Positions 16,356-25,101 of a stretch of DNA of 64,000 nt are shown here, one piece after another. Each line of letters begins with the position of its first letter. Within the stretch, counting starts at the first letter, position 1. The notes under the pieces are model-generated. The model did no database searches. It saw only the letters and a program-made list of their open reading frames with translations, and had not been told where the DNA came from. This DNA comes from Flavobacteriales bacterium (GTDB lineage: Bacteria > Bacteroidota > Bacteroidia > NS11-12g > UBA9320). The stretch covers positions 434,001 through 498,000 of the forward strand of contig JACJZU010000004.1 in assembly GCA_020635435.1 (NCBI GenBank), read 5' to 3'. Made by a program: the position numbers and the translations under genes.

Positions 16356-18329
16356 ATGCGCTTCTTAGGGTTCTTTCTATTATCGATCTTATCGCTAACA
16401 GCGCTTTATGCGCAGGGCGACGATCCGTATCTCGATTCTCTGCTTCGGGTCACAACTTCTTCCAAACAGGATACGACACGGATCAATGCAGCACTGAAGT
16501 GGGTGAGTTTCATGGAAACGCAGGATTTTGATGCGGCATTCAAAAAGGCCACCTGGGCACTTGAGCGCTCAAAAAAGATCGGTTACCACAGCGGGATACT
16601 GGATGCCTGGTTGGCACTATCCAGTATGCATTATGAAAATCTCCGGGGGGATATCATGCTCTTATATGCCGATTCGGTCCTTAACTATAAAGCATACCCC
16701 CTTAAACGTGAAACCCAGGGTTGGGCGCTGAATATGCAGGGGATCGGATATTATATCCAACAGAGGAATGTAGATGCCCTTAAATCCTGGATCAAGGCCC
16801 TGGATTTTGTGGAGGAGGATGACGCGGCCGGCCTGCTTTCCAATATCGGCAACATTTACCTGAGCAGTGGTGAGAACGATGATGCCATTGAATACTATTT
16901 GAAGGCCATTAAGCTTAACGAGCAAAGCAGAGACTTTACCTTCTTGACCATCAATCACATGAATGTGGCGCGCTGCTACAAATTCACGGATACACTATTC
17001 CTGCATCACTTGAACAAAGCCATCTCGTATGCCCGGCTTGCCGGTTATACCCGTATGTTACCGGAGGCATTTGGAGATGCGGTCCGGTATTATGCGGACA
17101 ACAATCAATTCGAGCAGGCAGCTAATTATCTCGACTCAATTGTGCTGGTAGGAGAAAGTGATCCGGAATATGCAGCAGCCATTCAGTCGTCCGTTTTGGC
17201 CAGGTATAGGTTCAAATTGGCCTCTTTCAAGCAAGACAGCTCGGTAGCCGAACTCGATGTGCGGTTTGGGAATGAGCCGGTCAGATCCTTGCTGGAGATG
17301 GCGCGGGATGTTTATGAGGATCAATTGAACACATCGGAACCTTCAGATTACAACAACCGAATGCATTGCCACAAGGATCTTGCAGAGATCTATACCCGAT
17401 TGGGAGAATTCGGGAAAGCTGTGGAGCATTACAAGGGTATGCAGCAGTATGAGGATTCGCTCGATCAGGGTAAGGCACAATTTCTTTTGAAAGCACACGA
17501 AATGGAGATGGAGGAATTGGAAGAAGCAGCGCGAAGGGAAGAACAGGAACGCGAACGTATGCAACAGCGGAGTCGATTGACCCTGGCCTTGGCAGGTTCC
17601 GGGATGTTGGTATTAGTTGCATTGGGTCTGATTACGCGTTTGAACTATGTGCGTCGGTCGAGGAAGGCCATTCAAAAAGAAAAAGACCGGTCGGAAGAAT
17701 TGCTCCTGAACATTTTGCCGGCGGAGATAGCAGAGGAATTGAAGTCGAAAGGAGCTGCTGATGCCCGCAATTATGATCTGGTGACCATCCTGTTCACCGA
17801 CTTCAAGCAATTCACGCAAACTTCCGAGCTTTTAACCGCATCGGAACTCGTTTCGGAACTCGATGTGTGTTTCAAGGCTTTTGACCGTATCTGCGAAAAA
17901 TATAGGATCGAGAAGATCAAGACCATAGGTGACTCGTACATGGCTGCGGGAGGGTTGCCTGTACCATCGGAGGATTCGGTTCGGAATACGGTATTGGCCG
18001 GACTGGAAATGGCGGATTTCATGATCAAGAGGAAACTGAAGGTGGAAGGACAAGGAAATCCGACGTTTGAAATGCGTGTGGGTATCCACACCGGACCGGT
18101 TGTGGCGGGCATTGTGGGGGTGAAGAAATTCCAATACGATATTTGGGGGGATACGGTAAATACAGCGAGCCGTATGGAGAGCCATGGAGAAGTAGGTAAA
18201 GTGAATATCAGTGATACGACCTATAGCATGCTTCAGAATGATCCTGATTTTGTATTCCTGGCACGTGAACAAGTCGATGTGAAAGGCAAAGGGATGATGC
18301 AAATGTGGTTCGTTTCGCAGAAGGCTTAG
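16356..18329 (+). CDS. Membrane TPR-class III adenylate cyclase
   Basis: The protein is about 657 residues from ATG 16356, chosen because a signal peptide (MRFLGFFLLSILSLTALYAQ) follows directly. A predicted periplasmic TPR region (about residues 30-390) leads through a charged helix to one transmembrane segment (about 410-428), a short coiled coil and a C-terminal class III cyclase domain. Metal ligands Asp482 (FTDF) and Asp526 (TIGDS), adenine-selecting Lys522 and Asp595 (YDIWG), and Asn602/Arg606 (NTASR) are all present, so cAMP rather than cGMP is the expected product. The architecture is common in Bacteroidota. The input signal is unknown. It starts about 30 bp after the GT-C gene and may be co-transcribed with it. 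Confidence 0.9.
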   Translation: MRFLGFFLLSILSLTALYAQGDDPYLDSLLRVTTSSKQDTTRINAALKWVSFMETQDFDAAFKKATWALERSKKIGYHSGILDAWLALSSMHYENLRGDIMLLYADSVLNYKAYPLKRETQGWALNMQGIGYYIQQRNVDALKSWIKALDFVEEDDAAGLLSNIGNIYLSSGENDDAIEYYLKAIKLNEQSRDFTFLTINHMNVARCYKFTDTLFLHHLNKAISYARLAGYTRMLPEAFGDAVRYYADNNQFEQAANYLDSIVLVGESDPEYAAAIQSSVLARYRFKLASFKQDSSVAELDVRFGNEPVRSLLEMARDVYEDQLNTSEPSDYNNRMHCHKDLAEIYTRLGEFGKAVEHYKGMQQYEDSLDQGKAQFLLKAHEMEMEELEEAARREEQERERMQQRSRLTLALAGSGMLVLVALGLITRLNYVRRSRKAIQKEKDRSEELLLNILPAEIAEELKSKGAADARNYDLVTILFTDFKQFTQTSELLTASELVSELDVCFKAFDRICEKYRIEKIKTIGDSYMAAGGLPVPSEDSVRNTVLAGLEMADFMIKRKLKVEGQGNPTFEMRVGIHTGPVVAGIVGVKKFQYDIWGDTVNTASRMESHGEVGKVNISDTTYSMLQNDPDFVFLAREQVDVKGKGMMQMWFVSQKA

Positions 18330-18368
18330 CGAGCCGGGAATGCCTTCATCAATCCGGTCTTCAGCGTC

Positions 18369-18986
18369 CTTTGCTGCGGTTTTTTTTCACCACAGAGCAC
18401 ACAGATGAACACGGATCTTGCACGGATTGGAGCTGTGATCTGTGATTAATCTGTGTAGTTCTGTGTAATCTGTGGTGCCCCTTTGCTGCGTTTTATTTTT
18501 CACCACAGATCACACAGATGAACACGGATCTTGCACAGATTGGTGACGTGATCTGTGTTTTAATCTGTGTAGTTCTGTGTAATCTGTGGTGCCCTTATGC
18601 CGCTGTAAATTTTTACCACAGATCACACAGATGAACACAGATCTTGCACAGATTGGTGACGTGATCTGTGTTTTAATCTGTGTAGTTCTGTGTAATCTGT
18701 GGTGCCCTTATGCCGCTGTAAATTTTTACCACAGATCACACAGATGAACACAGATCTTGCACAGATTGGTGACGTGATCTGTGTTTTAATCTGTGTAGTT
18801 CTGTGTAATCTGTGGTGCCCTTATGCCGCTGTAACTTTTCACCACAGATCACACAGATGAACACGGATTTTGCACAGATTGGAGATGTGATCTGTGTTTA
18901 ATCTGTGTAGTTCTGTGTAATCTGTGGTGCACCTATGCTGCTGTATCTTTTTACCACAGATCACACAGATGCACACGGATTTTGGA
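18369..18986. repeat. Tandem array 1 of a 113 bp palindromic repeat (five full units plus a fragment)
   Basis: Units begin with ACCACAG at 18389, 18502, 18615, 18728, 18841 and 18953, a period of 113 bp (112 for the last step). Each unit is about 89 bp whose ends are inverted copies (ACCACAGATCACACAGA against TCTGTGTAATCTGTGGT), plus a linker of about 24 bp (CCCTTATGCCGCTG then T-rich). Units 3 and 4 are almost identical and the outer ones have drifted. The sixth unit breaks off after about 33 bp. The leader GTCCTTTGCTGCGG plus a T-run before the first unit is nearly repeated before array 2. Each unit could fold into a long hairpin on either strand. Confidence 0.95.
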
Positions 18987-19039
18987 TAGAAACGAGACCT
19001 GATCCGCAAACTTCTGAGTGGTTTGACTTGCCTTTTTAA

Positions 19040-19531
19040 TCAGATTATCTGTCTGATCGTATTCATAGGAAGAAACATTTTCTCGCTATCGGGCAATTGC
19101 CGGAAACCATATTTTAAGTAGAAGTTCACTGCATATTCATTGATCGGGCTCACCACTACAGCCATAGCCCCGATACTTTGTTCGGATAAGGTAAATGCTC
19201 TAAAAAGAGCGTCCAATAGCAGGTGCTCTCCTAATCCCGTTCCTTTTGCAGTTAAGTCTCTTGCTAATCGACCCAAAAGAACGACTGGAGCATTGTAATT
19301 AGAAGGAACTGCTTTAATGAATTTTTCAGGGATCTGTTCTCTGCCGAGGCTTTGGCTTGACAGCGTGTAGTATCCGATCACATTGTTACCTGGATCCGTT
19401 GCTACGAAACATATAGCCAGTTTCTTCCGTATATCCTGACTAACTTGTTTTTGGATATAATGATCGAGTTGTGGCTCTTCACAATGAAACGCCTTTCGGT
19501 TATGGGACTTGTCCAGGATGACTATATCCAA
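19040..19531 (-). CDS. GNAT-family toxin (TacT-like acetyltransferase)
   Basis: The 163-residue GNAT acetyltransferase has the layout of TacT/AtaT-type toxins. These include HCEEPQLDHYIQKQ at the N-terminus, VIGYYTLSS, LLGRLARDLTAKGTGLGEHL (the acetyl-CoA loop) and FYLKYGFRQLPDSEKMFLPM at the end. Known members acetylate the amino acid on charged tRNAs and stop translation. The gene starts 2 bp after the DUF1778 antitoxin stop, the standard order for this system. It lies between two repeat arrays. All expected motifs are intact, so an active toxin is likely. Confidence 0.9.
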   Translation of the reverse strand: MDIVILDKSHNRKAFHCEEPQLDHYIQKQVSQDIRKKLAICFVATDPGNNVIGYYTLSSQSLGREQIPEKFIKAVPSNYNAPVVLLGRLARDLTAKGTGLGEHLLLDALFRAFTLSEQSIGAMAVVVSPINEYAVNFYLKYGFRQLPDSEKMFLPMNTIRQII

Positions 19532-19533
19532 CT

Positions 19534-19815
19534 TCAGGCTTTTTTTGATTTATATCTTTTGGCAGCCTCAATCAAATTTTGATTAGGTTTAAAATTTCCG
19601 AAAGCGGCCTCAAAGAATATCGTTCGATCTTTTTCTGAGACAAGGATCCTGTCATTTTGTGCAACGATCTCTTCTGCTTTTTGCTTCACTACTCGGACGA
19701 TGAAGCTACTGAATGATTTGTCTCCACTTATTTTTTGTGCTCTTCTGAAAATTCTTTTGTCTGCAGAGCTAACTCTGATCTCGATTCGCTCGTCCTTACT
19801 CAAATGTGCATCCAT
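19534..19815 (-). CDS. DUF1778 ribbon-helix-helix antitoxin (TacA-like)
   Basis: The 93-residue protein has an N-terminal ribbon-helix-helix DNA-binding part (KDERIEIRVSSADKRIFRRA), and SFSSFIVRVV is characteristic of DUF1778. A C-terminal tail (FFEAAFGNFKPNQNLIEAAK) would wrap the GNAT toxin. ATG at 19815 is chosen over longer upstream readings because it gives the normal family length. A perfect inverted repeat just ahead of this start would suit autoregulation. The pair is read toward lower coordinates. Confidence 0.88.
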   Translation of the reverse strand: MDAHLSKDERIEIRVSSADKRIFRRAQKISGDKSFSSFIVRVVKQKAEEIVAQNDRILVSEKDRTIFFEAAFGNFKPNQNLIEAAKRYKSKKA

Positions 19816-19821
19816 GTTGAA

Positions 19822-19860
19822 ATTTGTATGTACAAATGTACGTAAAAAAACCGTACAAAT
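19822..19860 (-). promoter_or_regulatory. Candidate promoter-operator of the toxin-antitoxin pair
   Basis: A perfect inverted repeat ATTTGTA-TG-TACAAAT (19822-19837) lies 6 bp upstream of the antitoxin ATG, and a further TACAAAT half-site sits at 19854-19860. On the minus strand TACATTTG (19833-19840) matches the TAnnTTTG -7 box and overlaps the palindrome. A TTG lies about 15 bp further upstream, slightly closer than usual. RHH antitoxins commonly bind such sites to repress their own operon. Confidence 0.5.
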
Positions 19861-19952
19861 TAATGTGTCCCACTGTCTCAGACAAAGTTTCTCCGAATCG
19901 GAGACGATGAGTGGTCTTGGTACATTTTTGCAAATCTGAGATAAGTCATGTT

Positions 19953-20425
19953 GTCCTTTGGCTACGGTTTTTTTTACCACAGATCACACAGATGAACACG
20001 GATCTTGCACAGATTGAGGACGTAATCTGTGTTTAATCCGTGTAGATCTGCGTAATCTTTGGTGCCCCCGTGTGCCGTATATTTTCACCACAGATCACAC
20101 AGATGAACACGGATTTTACACGGAAACGAGCTGTAATCTGTGTTTAATCTGTGTAGATCTGCGTAATCTGTGGTGCCCCCGTGTGCCGTATCTTTTCACC
20201 ACAGATCACACAGATGAACACGGATTTTACACGGAAACGAGCTGTAATCTGTGTTTAATCTGTGTAGTTCTGTGTAATCTGTGGTGCCTTTAAGCTGCTG
20301 TATCTTTTTACCACGGATCACACAGATGTACACGGATTTTACGCGGAAACGAGCTGTATTCTGTGTTTAATCTGTGTAGTTCTGTGAAATCTGTGTTGCC
20401 CCTTTGCTGCTGTATCTTTTTACGA
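19953..20425. repeat. Tandem array 2 of the same palindromic repeat (four units)
   Basis: Units start with ACCACAG/ACCACGG at 19976, 20087, 20198 and 20310, a period of 111-112 bp. A decayed fifth start lies near 20422. Sequence and inverted ends match array 1, but the middle has mostly the GAAACGAGCTGTAATCTG variant and the linker differs (CCCCCGTGTGCCGTAT). The leader GTCCTTTGGCTACGG plus T-run at 19953-19975 is almost the same as before array 1. The two arrays bracket about 1 kb holding only the toxin-antitoxin pair and its control region. Array 2 ends about 100 bp before recQ. Confidence 0.95.
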
Positions 20426-20521
20426 AGGATCACATACTTGGATCGATATGTTGCAAACGCAGGCAATTATTCTCCCGGATCGAACCTGTTCGAATGGAAT
20501 CAACTAGCATTGTAAAGGGAA

Positions 20522-22336
20522 ATGAAAAGCGATACCGACCGATCACTCAAAAGCGAATTACTGCGAAATGTATTCGGATACACCTCCTTCCGCGGACAGC
20601 AAGCCGAAATAATTGACACCGTAGTTTCAGGAAAAGATGCCTTGGTGATCATGCCCACCGGAGGAGGGAAATCCGTATGTTACCAGATCCCTGCGCTCCT
20701 GCTACCCGGCATAACTGTCGTGGTATCTCCGCTCATTGCACTCATGAACGATCAGGTGAATGCGCTCAAACAGCTCGATGTGGCTGCGGAAGCGTTACAC
20801 AGCAACTTGTCCCGTGCAGAAGCGGAACAGGTAAAGAGACGAATCATAGATCGGACCATTAAACTGCTCTATGTATCCCCCGAGATGGCTCTAACCGAAG
20901 AACTCAGCCGTCTGCTCGCCGGCTCGCAGCTCAGTTTGATCGCGATCGACGAAGCGCATTGTGTATCGATCTGGGGCAACGATTTTAGGCCTGAATACGT
21001 GAAACTGGCCGCTCTGCGGGAACAATTCCCGGAAACTCCGATGATCGGACTCACCGCTACGGCAGATGAAGCTACGCGCAAAGACATCATCCATCAACTG
21101 AAACTGCAGGTGGAGGAACCCTTCCTCTCCGGATTCGAACGCCCCAACATATTCCTCGAATCCAAGAGCGGACTCAAACGCATGGACCAGATCCGGGAGT
21201 TTCTCAAAACACGAACAGATGAGGCCGGAATAATCTATTGCCTGAGCCGAAAAGAGACCCAGCAAATGGCCGACCGACTGAAACAAGCTGGTTATCGAGC
21301 AGAATGTTACCATGCCGGTATGTCGGCTGAGGACCGCAAACACGTTCAGGAAGCTTTTCAAAATGATGAATTACCGATCGTATGTGCAACCATCGCATTT
21401 GGTATGGGTATCGATAAACCCAATATCCGTTGGGTGATTCACTACTCCCTTCCGAAGAATGTGGAGAGCTATTATCAGGAGATCGGTCGCGGCGGAAGGG
21501 ACGGACTTCCCGCACATGCCCTGCTCTTACCCTCCTGGTCGGATGTGCAAACGCTCCGCACATTCATTGCGGAAAGCGATGCCTCCGAAACCTTCAAATC
21601 CGTCCAAATGGCCAAACTCGACCGCATGTGGACCTTTGCCAATACACCGAGTTGCCGGACCAATTTCATCCTGAACTATTTTGGAGAATATCGCGATAAA
21701 CCATGCGGACATTGTGATAATTGCCATCGGCCTCCCATCACGATCGATGGAAGAATCCCGGCCCAGATGGCCCTGAGCGCGGTGATCCGCTGTGGCGAGG
21801 AGGCGGGCATGTATGCCTTGATCGACATACTTCGCGGTTCTTATAGGCGCGAGATAACCGAAAAAGGATGGGATCGCCTGAAAACCCATGGCGTGGGTAA
21901 AGAATGGTCGTTCGAGGAATGGCGGCACTTTTTGAATCAATTGGTAGACCAGGGCATTTTGGCCATAGACTTCACCCGCGAATTCAGGTTGAAAACAACA
22001 CCATTGTCCCGGGAAATCCTGCAAAACAACAGAAGCATCGAATTAACCCAATTCGTGAAACCCGAAAAGAAAAAGAAAGAAAAGGTCGCAGTTCAAAAAG
22101 AAGACCCCGACAAAAAGCTGTTGGAACACCTCAAAGCTTGGCGCATCGCTGAAGCAAAAAGGCAACACGTTCCCTTATACACCATCATGCACAACAAGAC
22201 CCTCGAACAGTTGGCCTCTTTCAAACCCAAGACAGAAGCGAAGTTGCTGGAGGTAGAGGGAATCGGCGAGGCTCGTTTGAAGCGCTATGGGAATTCGCTG
22301 CTCGATCTGATCGACAAGGGACAACGTGCAGACTGA
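20522..22336 (+). CDS. recQ: ATP-dependent DNA helicase RecQ
   Basis: This 604-residue SF2 helicase has FRGQQAEII (motif 0), MPTGGGKSVCYQ (Walker A), DEAHCVS (motif II) and QEIGRGGRDG (motif VI). The zinc-binding cysteines are in SCRTNFILNYFGE and CGHCDNCH, with a winged-helix region and a C-terminal HRDC-type domain (about 525-600) after a Lys-rich linker. The aromatic-rich loop reads CVSIWGNDFRPEY where QWGHDF is usual, a mild substitution. It acts in recombination and fork repair. It is a single gene with no obvious operon partner. Confidence 0.95.
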   Translation: MKSDTDRSLKSELLRNVFGYTSFRGQQAEIIDTVVSGKDALVIMPTGGGKSVCYQIPALLLPGITVVVSPLIALMNDQVNALKQLDVAAEALHSNLSRAEAEQVKRRIIDRTIKLLYVSPEMALTEELSRLLAGSQLSLIAIDEAHCVSIWGNDFRPEYVKLAALREQFPETPMIGLTATADEATRKDIIHQLKLQVEEPFLSGFERPNIFLESKSGLKRMDQIREFLKTRTDEAGIIYCLSRKETQQMADRLKQAGYRAECYHAGMSAEDRKHVQEAFQNDELPIVCATIAFGMGIDKPNIRWVIHYSLPKNVESYYQEIGRGGRDGLPAHALLLPSWSDVQTLRTFIAESDASETFKSVQMAKLDRMWTFANTPSCRTNFILNYFGEYRDKPCGHCDNCHRPPITIDGRIPAQMALSAVIRCGEEAGMYALIDILRGSYRREITEKGWDRLKTHGVGKEWSFEEWRHFLNQLVDQGILAIDFTREFRLKTTPLSREILQNNRSIELTQFVKPEKKKKEKVAVQKEDPDKKLLEHLKAWRIAEAKRQHVPLYTIMHNKTLEQLASFKPKTEAKLLEVEGIGEARLKRYGNSLLDLIDKGQRAD

Positions 22337-22578
22337 GTTGTGCCGGTAAAGGAGCAGTGCACCGAGTTCTCAACGCGTATTAAAATTTGTTCGCTGAGCG
22401 TGAAATTGCAGATCCCGGGGTAGATGATAACCGATACCGGGGCAGGGCAGTCACAAAGGGGAATGATCGTACCATCCATTTCCGAATGATCGGTCGATTG
22501 ATTTTTATCCGTGCAAGGGCCTGATCCCATGGAATATAGGCTATGAAATCTATCATTCTACCTCGACGTGAATTTCCC

Positions 22579-22586
22579 TAAGTTTG
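22579..22586 (+). promoter_or_regulatory. Candidate -7 promoter box of feoAB
   Basis: TAAGTTTG followed by C matches the Bacteroidota consensus TAnnTTTGC, 11 bp ahead of the feoA ATG. No clear TTG was found at the expected -33 position and the leader would be very short, so it remains a candidate. No Fur-box-like palindrome was evident beside it. Confidence 0.3.
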
Positions 22587-22597
22587 CACTACTTAAA

Positions 22598-22849
22598 ATG
22601 AGTCTAAATAAGGGTGAACATACCTGGACTGCTGCCGACCTGAAGCCGGGGGAATCTGCGCGAATACTGGAGATTGCCGAGGATCGGGTGCCATTGAAGT
22701 TGTTCGACATGGGTTGTTTGCCTGGGGCGGAGATCGAATTGTGTTTTGAGGCACCGTTCCGTGATCCCATGTATTTCCGGGTAGCCGATTACCGACTTGC
22801 CATACGCAGAGAGCTGGCCTCACACATAATCCTTGAACAGCGGGCATGA
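22598..22849 (+). CDS. feoA: Ferrous iron transport protein FeoA
   Basis: This 83-residue SH3-like FeoA domain has LKPGESARILEI, the LFDMGCLPGAEIEL core and the ending YRLAIRRELASHIIL. FeoA is a small cytoplasmic partner of FeoB needed for full ferrous iron uptake. ATG at 22598 is preferred to an in-frame GTG ten codons earlier. Its stop overlaps the feoB ATG by ATGA. Confidence 0.93.
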   Translation: MSLNKGEHTWTAADLKPGESARILEIAEDRVPLKLFDMGCLPGAEIELCFEAPFRDPMYFRVADYRLAIRRELASHIILEQRA

Positions 22850-24906
22850 GCGACAAGGGCCGATACCTCAGAGTGGCCTTAGCGGGCAATCCCAACACGG
22901 GGAAATCGTCGCTGTTCAATGCCCTCACCGGTTTGAACCAGAAGGTCAGCAACTATCCGGGCATCACCGTTGAAAAGAAAACGGGAAGCTTCCGCCTGAA
23001 TGATACCACAACAGTTGAGCTCGTTGATCTGCCGGGTACTTATAGCTTGCATGCCTCCTCGCCCGATGAGGAGATCGTGTTGCGTACCCTTACAGAACGG
23101 GAGAATTCCGATCGGCCGGATGTGGTCATTGTTGTGGCCGATGTGACCAATCTGAAGCGCAATCTTTATTTGTTCACACAGATCGCCGATCTGGGGTTTC
23201 CATGCATACTTGCTCTGAACCTGAGTGATCAGATCGACCGCAAGGGGTTGAAGATCGATGTTGAAGCCTTGCAACAGAGATTTGAAATGCCGGTTATTTC
23301 GATCAGTGCCCGAAAGAAAAGGGGTATGGAATTGCTCAAGCAGGCACTTGCATCAGACCTGAAACCTGTAGCAACACCTCTATACGCTGTTCCGGAAGAA
23401 CACAGGTCGGCTGCGGAACAAGTGAGGCAGGATCTCGGTTTGAGCAATACGTATGGCGGATGGTTATGGCTCACGCAGGGAAATGCGGTGGAGGGTGTTT
23501 CATCCGGTGAAGCGAAGCAATGGCGGATCGGGGAAACGGTGAACCGGTACAATTACCTGGAGCGGGTCATCCAAACGCATACCCAACGGATCCCTGAACT
23601 GGACCGATCGCGCACAGCGAAATTGGATCGTGTGCTTGTGCATCCCGTCTGGGGATTGGTGATCCTCTTTACCTTATTATTCCTGATCTTCCAAGCCATC
23701 TATGCATGGGCCGAAGTTCCCATGAATCTGATCGATACGGCGTTCAGCGATCTGTCCGAACGCTTGTCGGATCGGTTTCCGGATGGATTTTTATCCAGAC
23801 TTTTTACGGAGGGGGTGATACCGGGAATAGCCGGGGTGGTCATTTTTCTGCCTCAGATCATCATACTTTTTGCCGCGATCTCCTTTTTGGAGGAATCGGG
23901 TTATATGTCGCGGGTGGTTTTCCTAATGGACAACATCCTGAAGCGTTTTGGCCTCAGCGGAAAGAGCGTTGTACCCTTGATCTCTGGAACGGCCTGTGCC
24001 ATTCCGGCCATCATGGCCACCCGGAATATTGAGAATTGGAAGGAGCGGATCCTCACCATTTTTGTGACTCCATTCATGACCTGTTCGGCCCGTTTACCGG
24101 TTTATGCGGTTTTGATCGGATTGGTGATCCCATCCCATTCCGTATTAGGCCTTGAACTGCAGGGACTTGTACTTTTGGGAATGTATCTCATCGGTTTTAT
24201 CGCAGCATTAGGGGCTAGTTGGGGTCTAAGTAAATTGCTGAGGGATCGGCAATCGTCGCATTTCATTGTGGAGATGCCATCGTACCGACGTCCACATTTG
24301 CGCAACGTATTACTTACCATCTATGAAAAGTCGCGCAGTTTTGTGGTGAATGCCGGAAAGATCATCTTATTGATATCCGTTTTGCTGTGGATCATGGCTT
24401 CTAATGGTCCCGGCGATCAGTTCCGATCGGCGGCAACCTATGTTTCGGCTTCCCAGCCGGAGCTTCAGGGAGAGGCACTTGAACTCGCGATAGAGACGCA
24501 TCGCCTGGAGCATAGCTACATAGGTATATTGGGCCGGATCATAGAACCGGCAATCCGTCCACTTGGATACGACTGGAAGATCGGGATCGCATTGATCTCG
24601 TCTTTCGCTGCCAGGGAGGTCTTTGTAGGGACTATGGCCACCATTTACTCTGTGGGAAGTGACGAAGAGCAACCGGTGTTGGAACGTTTGAGGCTGGAGA
24701 AGAACCCGGAGACGGGAAAGCCATTCTTCAATCTGGCAGTTGGGATATCGCTGCTGCTCTTTTATGCTTTCGCCATGCAATGCGTTAGTACACTTTCTGT
24801 TGTGAAGCAGGAGACCAATGGGTGGAAATGGCCTTTGGTGCAAATGTTATTCATGACAGGACTGGCCTATGTTGTGGCGTTGATAGCCTTCCAACTCCTT
24901 CAATGA
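22846..24906 (+). CDS. feoB: Ferrous iron transporter FeoB
   Basis: The 686-residue protein has an N-terminal G-domain (G1 AGNPNTGKSS, G2 NYPGITVEKK, G3 DLPGTYSL, G4 NLSD in place of the common NMxD). It continues through a helical GDI-like region to a membrane domain with two Gate motifs, including PLISGTACAIPAIMATR and SSFAAREVFVGTMA. It imports Fe2+ across the inner membrane. The length is slightly below the usual 700-770 residues and no C-terminal soluble domain follows. It is translationally coupled to feoA. Confidence 0.95.
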   Translation: MSDKGRYLRVALAGNPNTGKSSLFNALTGLNQKVSNYPGITVEKKTGSFRLNDTTTVELVDLPGTYSLHASSPDEEIVLRTLTERENSDRPDVVIVVADVTNLKRNLYLFTQIADLGFPCILALNLSDQIDRKGLKIDVEALQQRFEMPVISISARKKRGMELLKQALASDLKPVATPLYAVPEEHRSAAEQVRQDLGLSNTYGGWLWLTQGNAVEGVSSGEAKQWRIGETVNRYNYLERVIQTHTQRIPELDRSRTAKLDRVLVHPVWGLVILFTLLFLIFQAIYAWAEVPMNLIDTAFSDLSERLSDRFPDGFLSRLFTEGVIPGIAGVVIFLPQIIILFAAISFLEESGYMSRVVFLMDNILKRFGLSGKSVVPLISGTACAIPAIMATRNIENWKERILTIFVTPFMTCSARLPVYAVLIGLVIPSHSVLGLELQGLVLLGMYLIGFIAALGASWGLSKLLRDRQSSHFIVEMPSYRRPHLRNVLLTIYEKSRSFVVNAGKIILLISVLLWIMASNGPGDQFRSAATYVSASQPELQGEALELAIETHRLEHSYIGILGRIIEPAIRPLGYDWKIGIALISSFAAREVFVGTMATIYSVGSDEEQPVLERLRLEKNPETGKPFFNLAVGISLLLFYAFAMQCVSTLSVVKQETNGWKWPLVQMLFMTGLAYVVALIAFQLLQ

Positions 24907-25101
24907 ATTCGTGCTCTATTCCACCTTATCACTAAACGCACGCCGATGCTCCGATTCCTTTATAGGGTCGTGGGTGGGGGACAAATTCTGAGGCACAGTA
25001 CGGAAGGGCTTGGGTCAGGACCAAGGCCAATGTGATTAACAAAATTGTAAGGAACCTCTGTGATCATTGTCCAACTATTTCAAGTAATTCTGGGTTTGTG
25101 A

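Noticed and set aside
20072..20293. Short open frame through the repeats (peptide with TTDHTDEHG copies)
   Set aside because: It simply reads the palindromic DNA repeat in one frame; no start signal or protein-like conservation pattern.
18369..20425. CRISPR array
   Set aside because: Repeats are 111-113 bp in direct tandem with conserved linkers and no unique spacers; no cas genes nearby.
20470..20500. tRNA-like GTTCGAA sequence before recQ
   Set aside because: No cloverleaf or acceptor stem could be formed around it.
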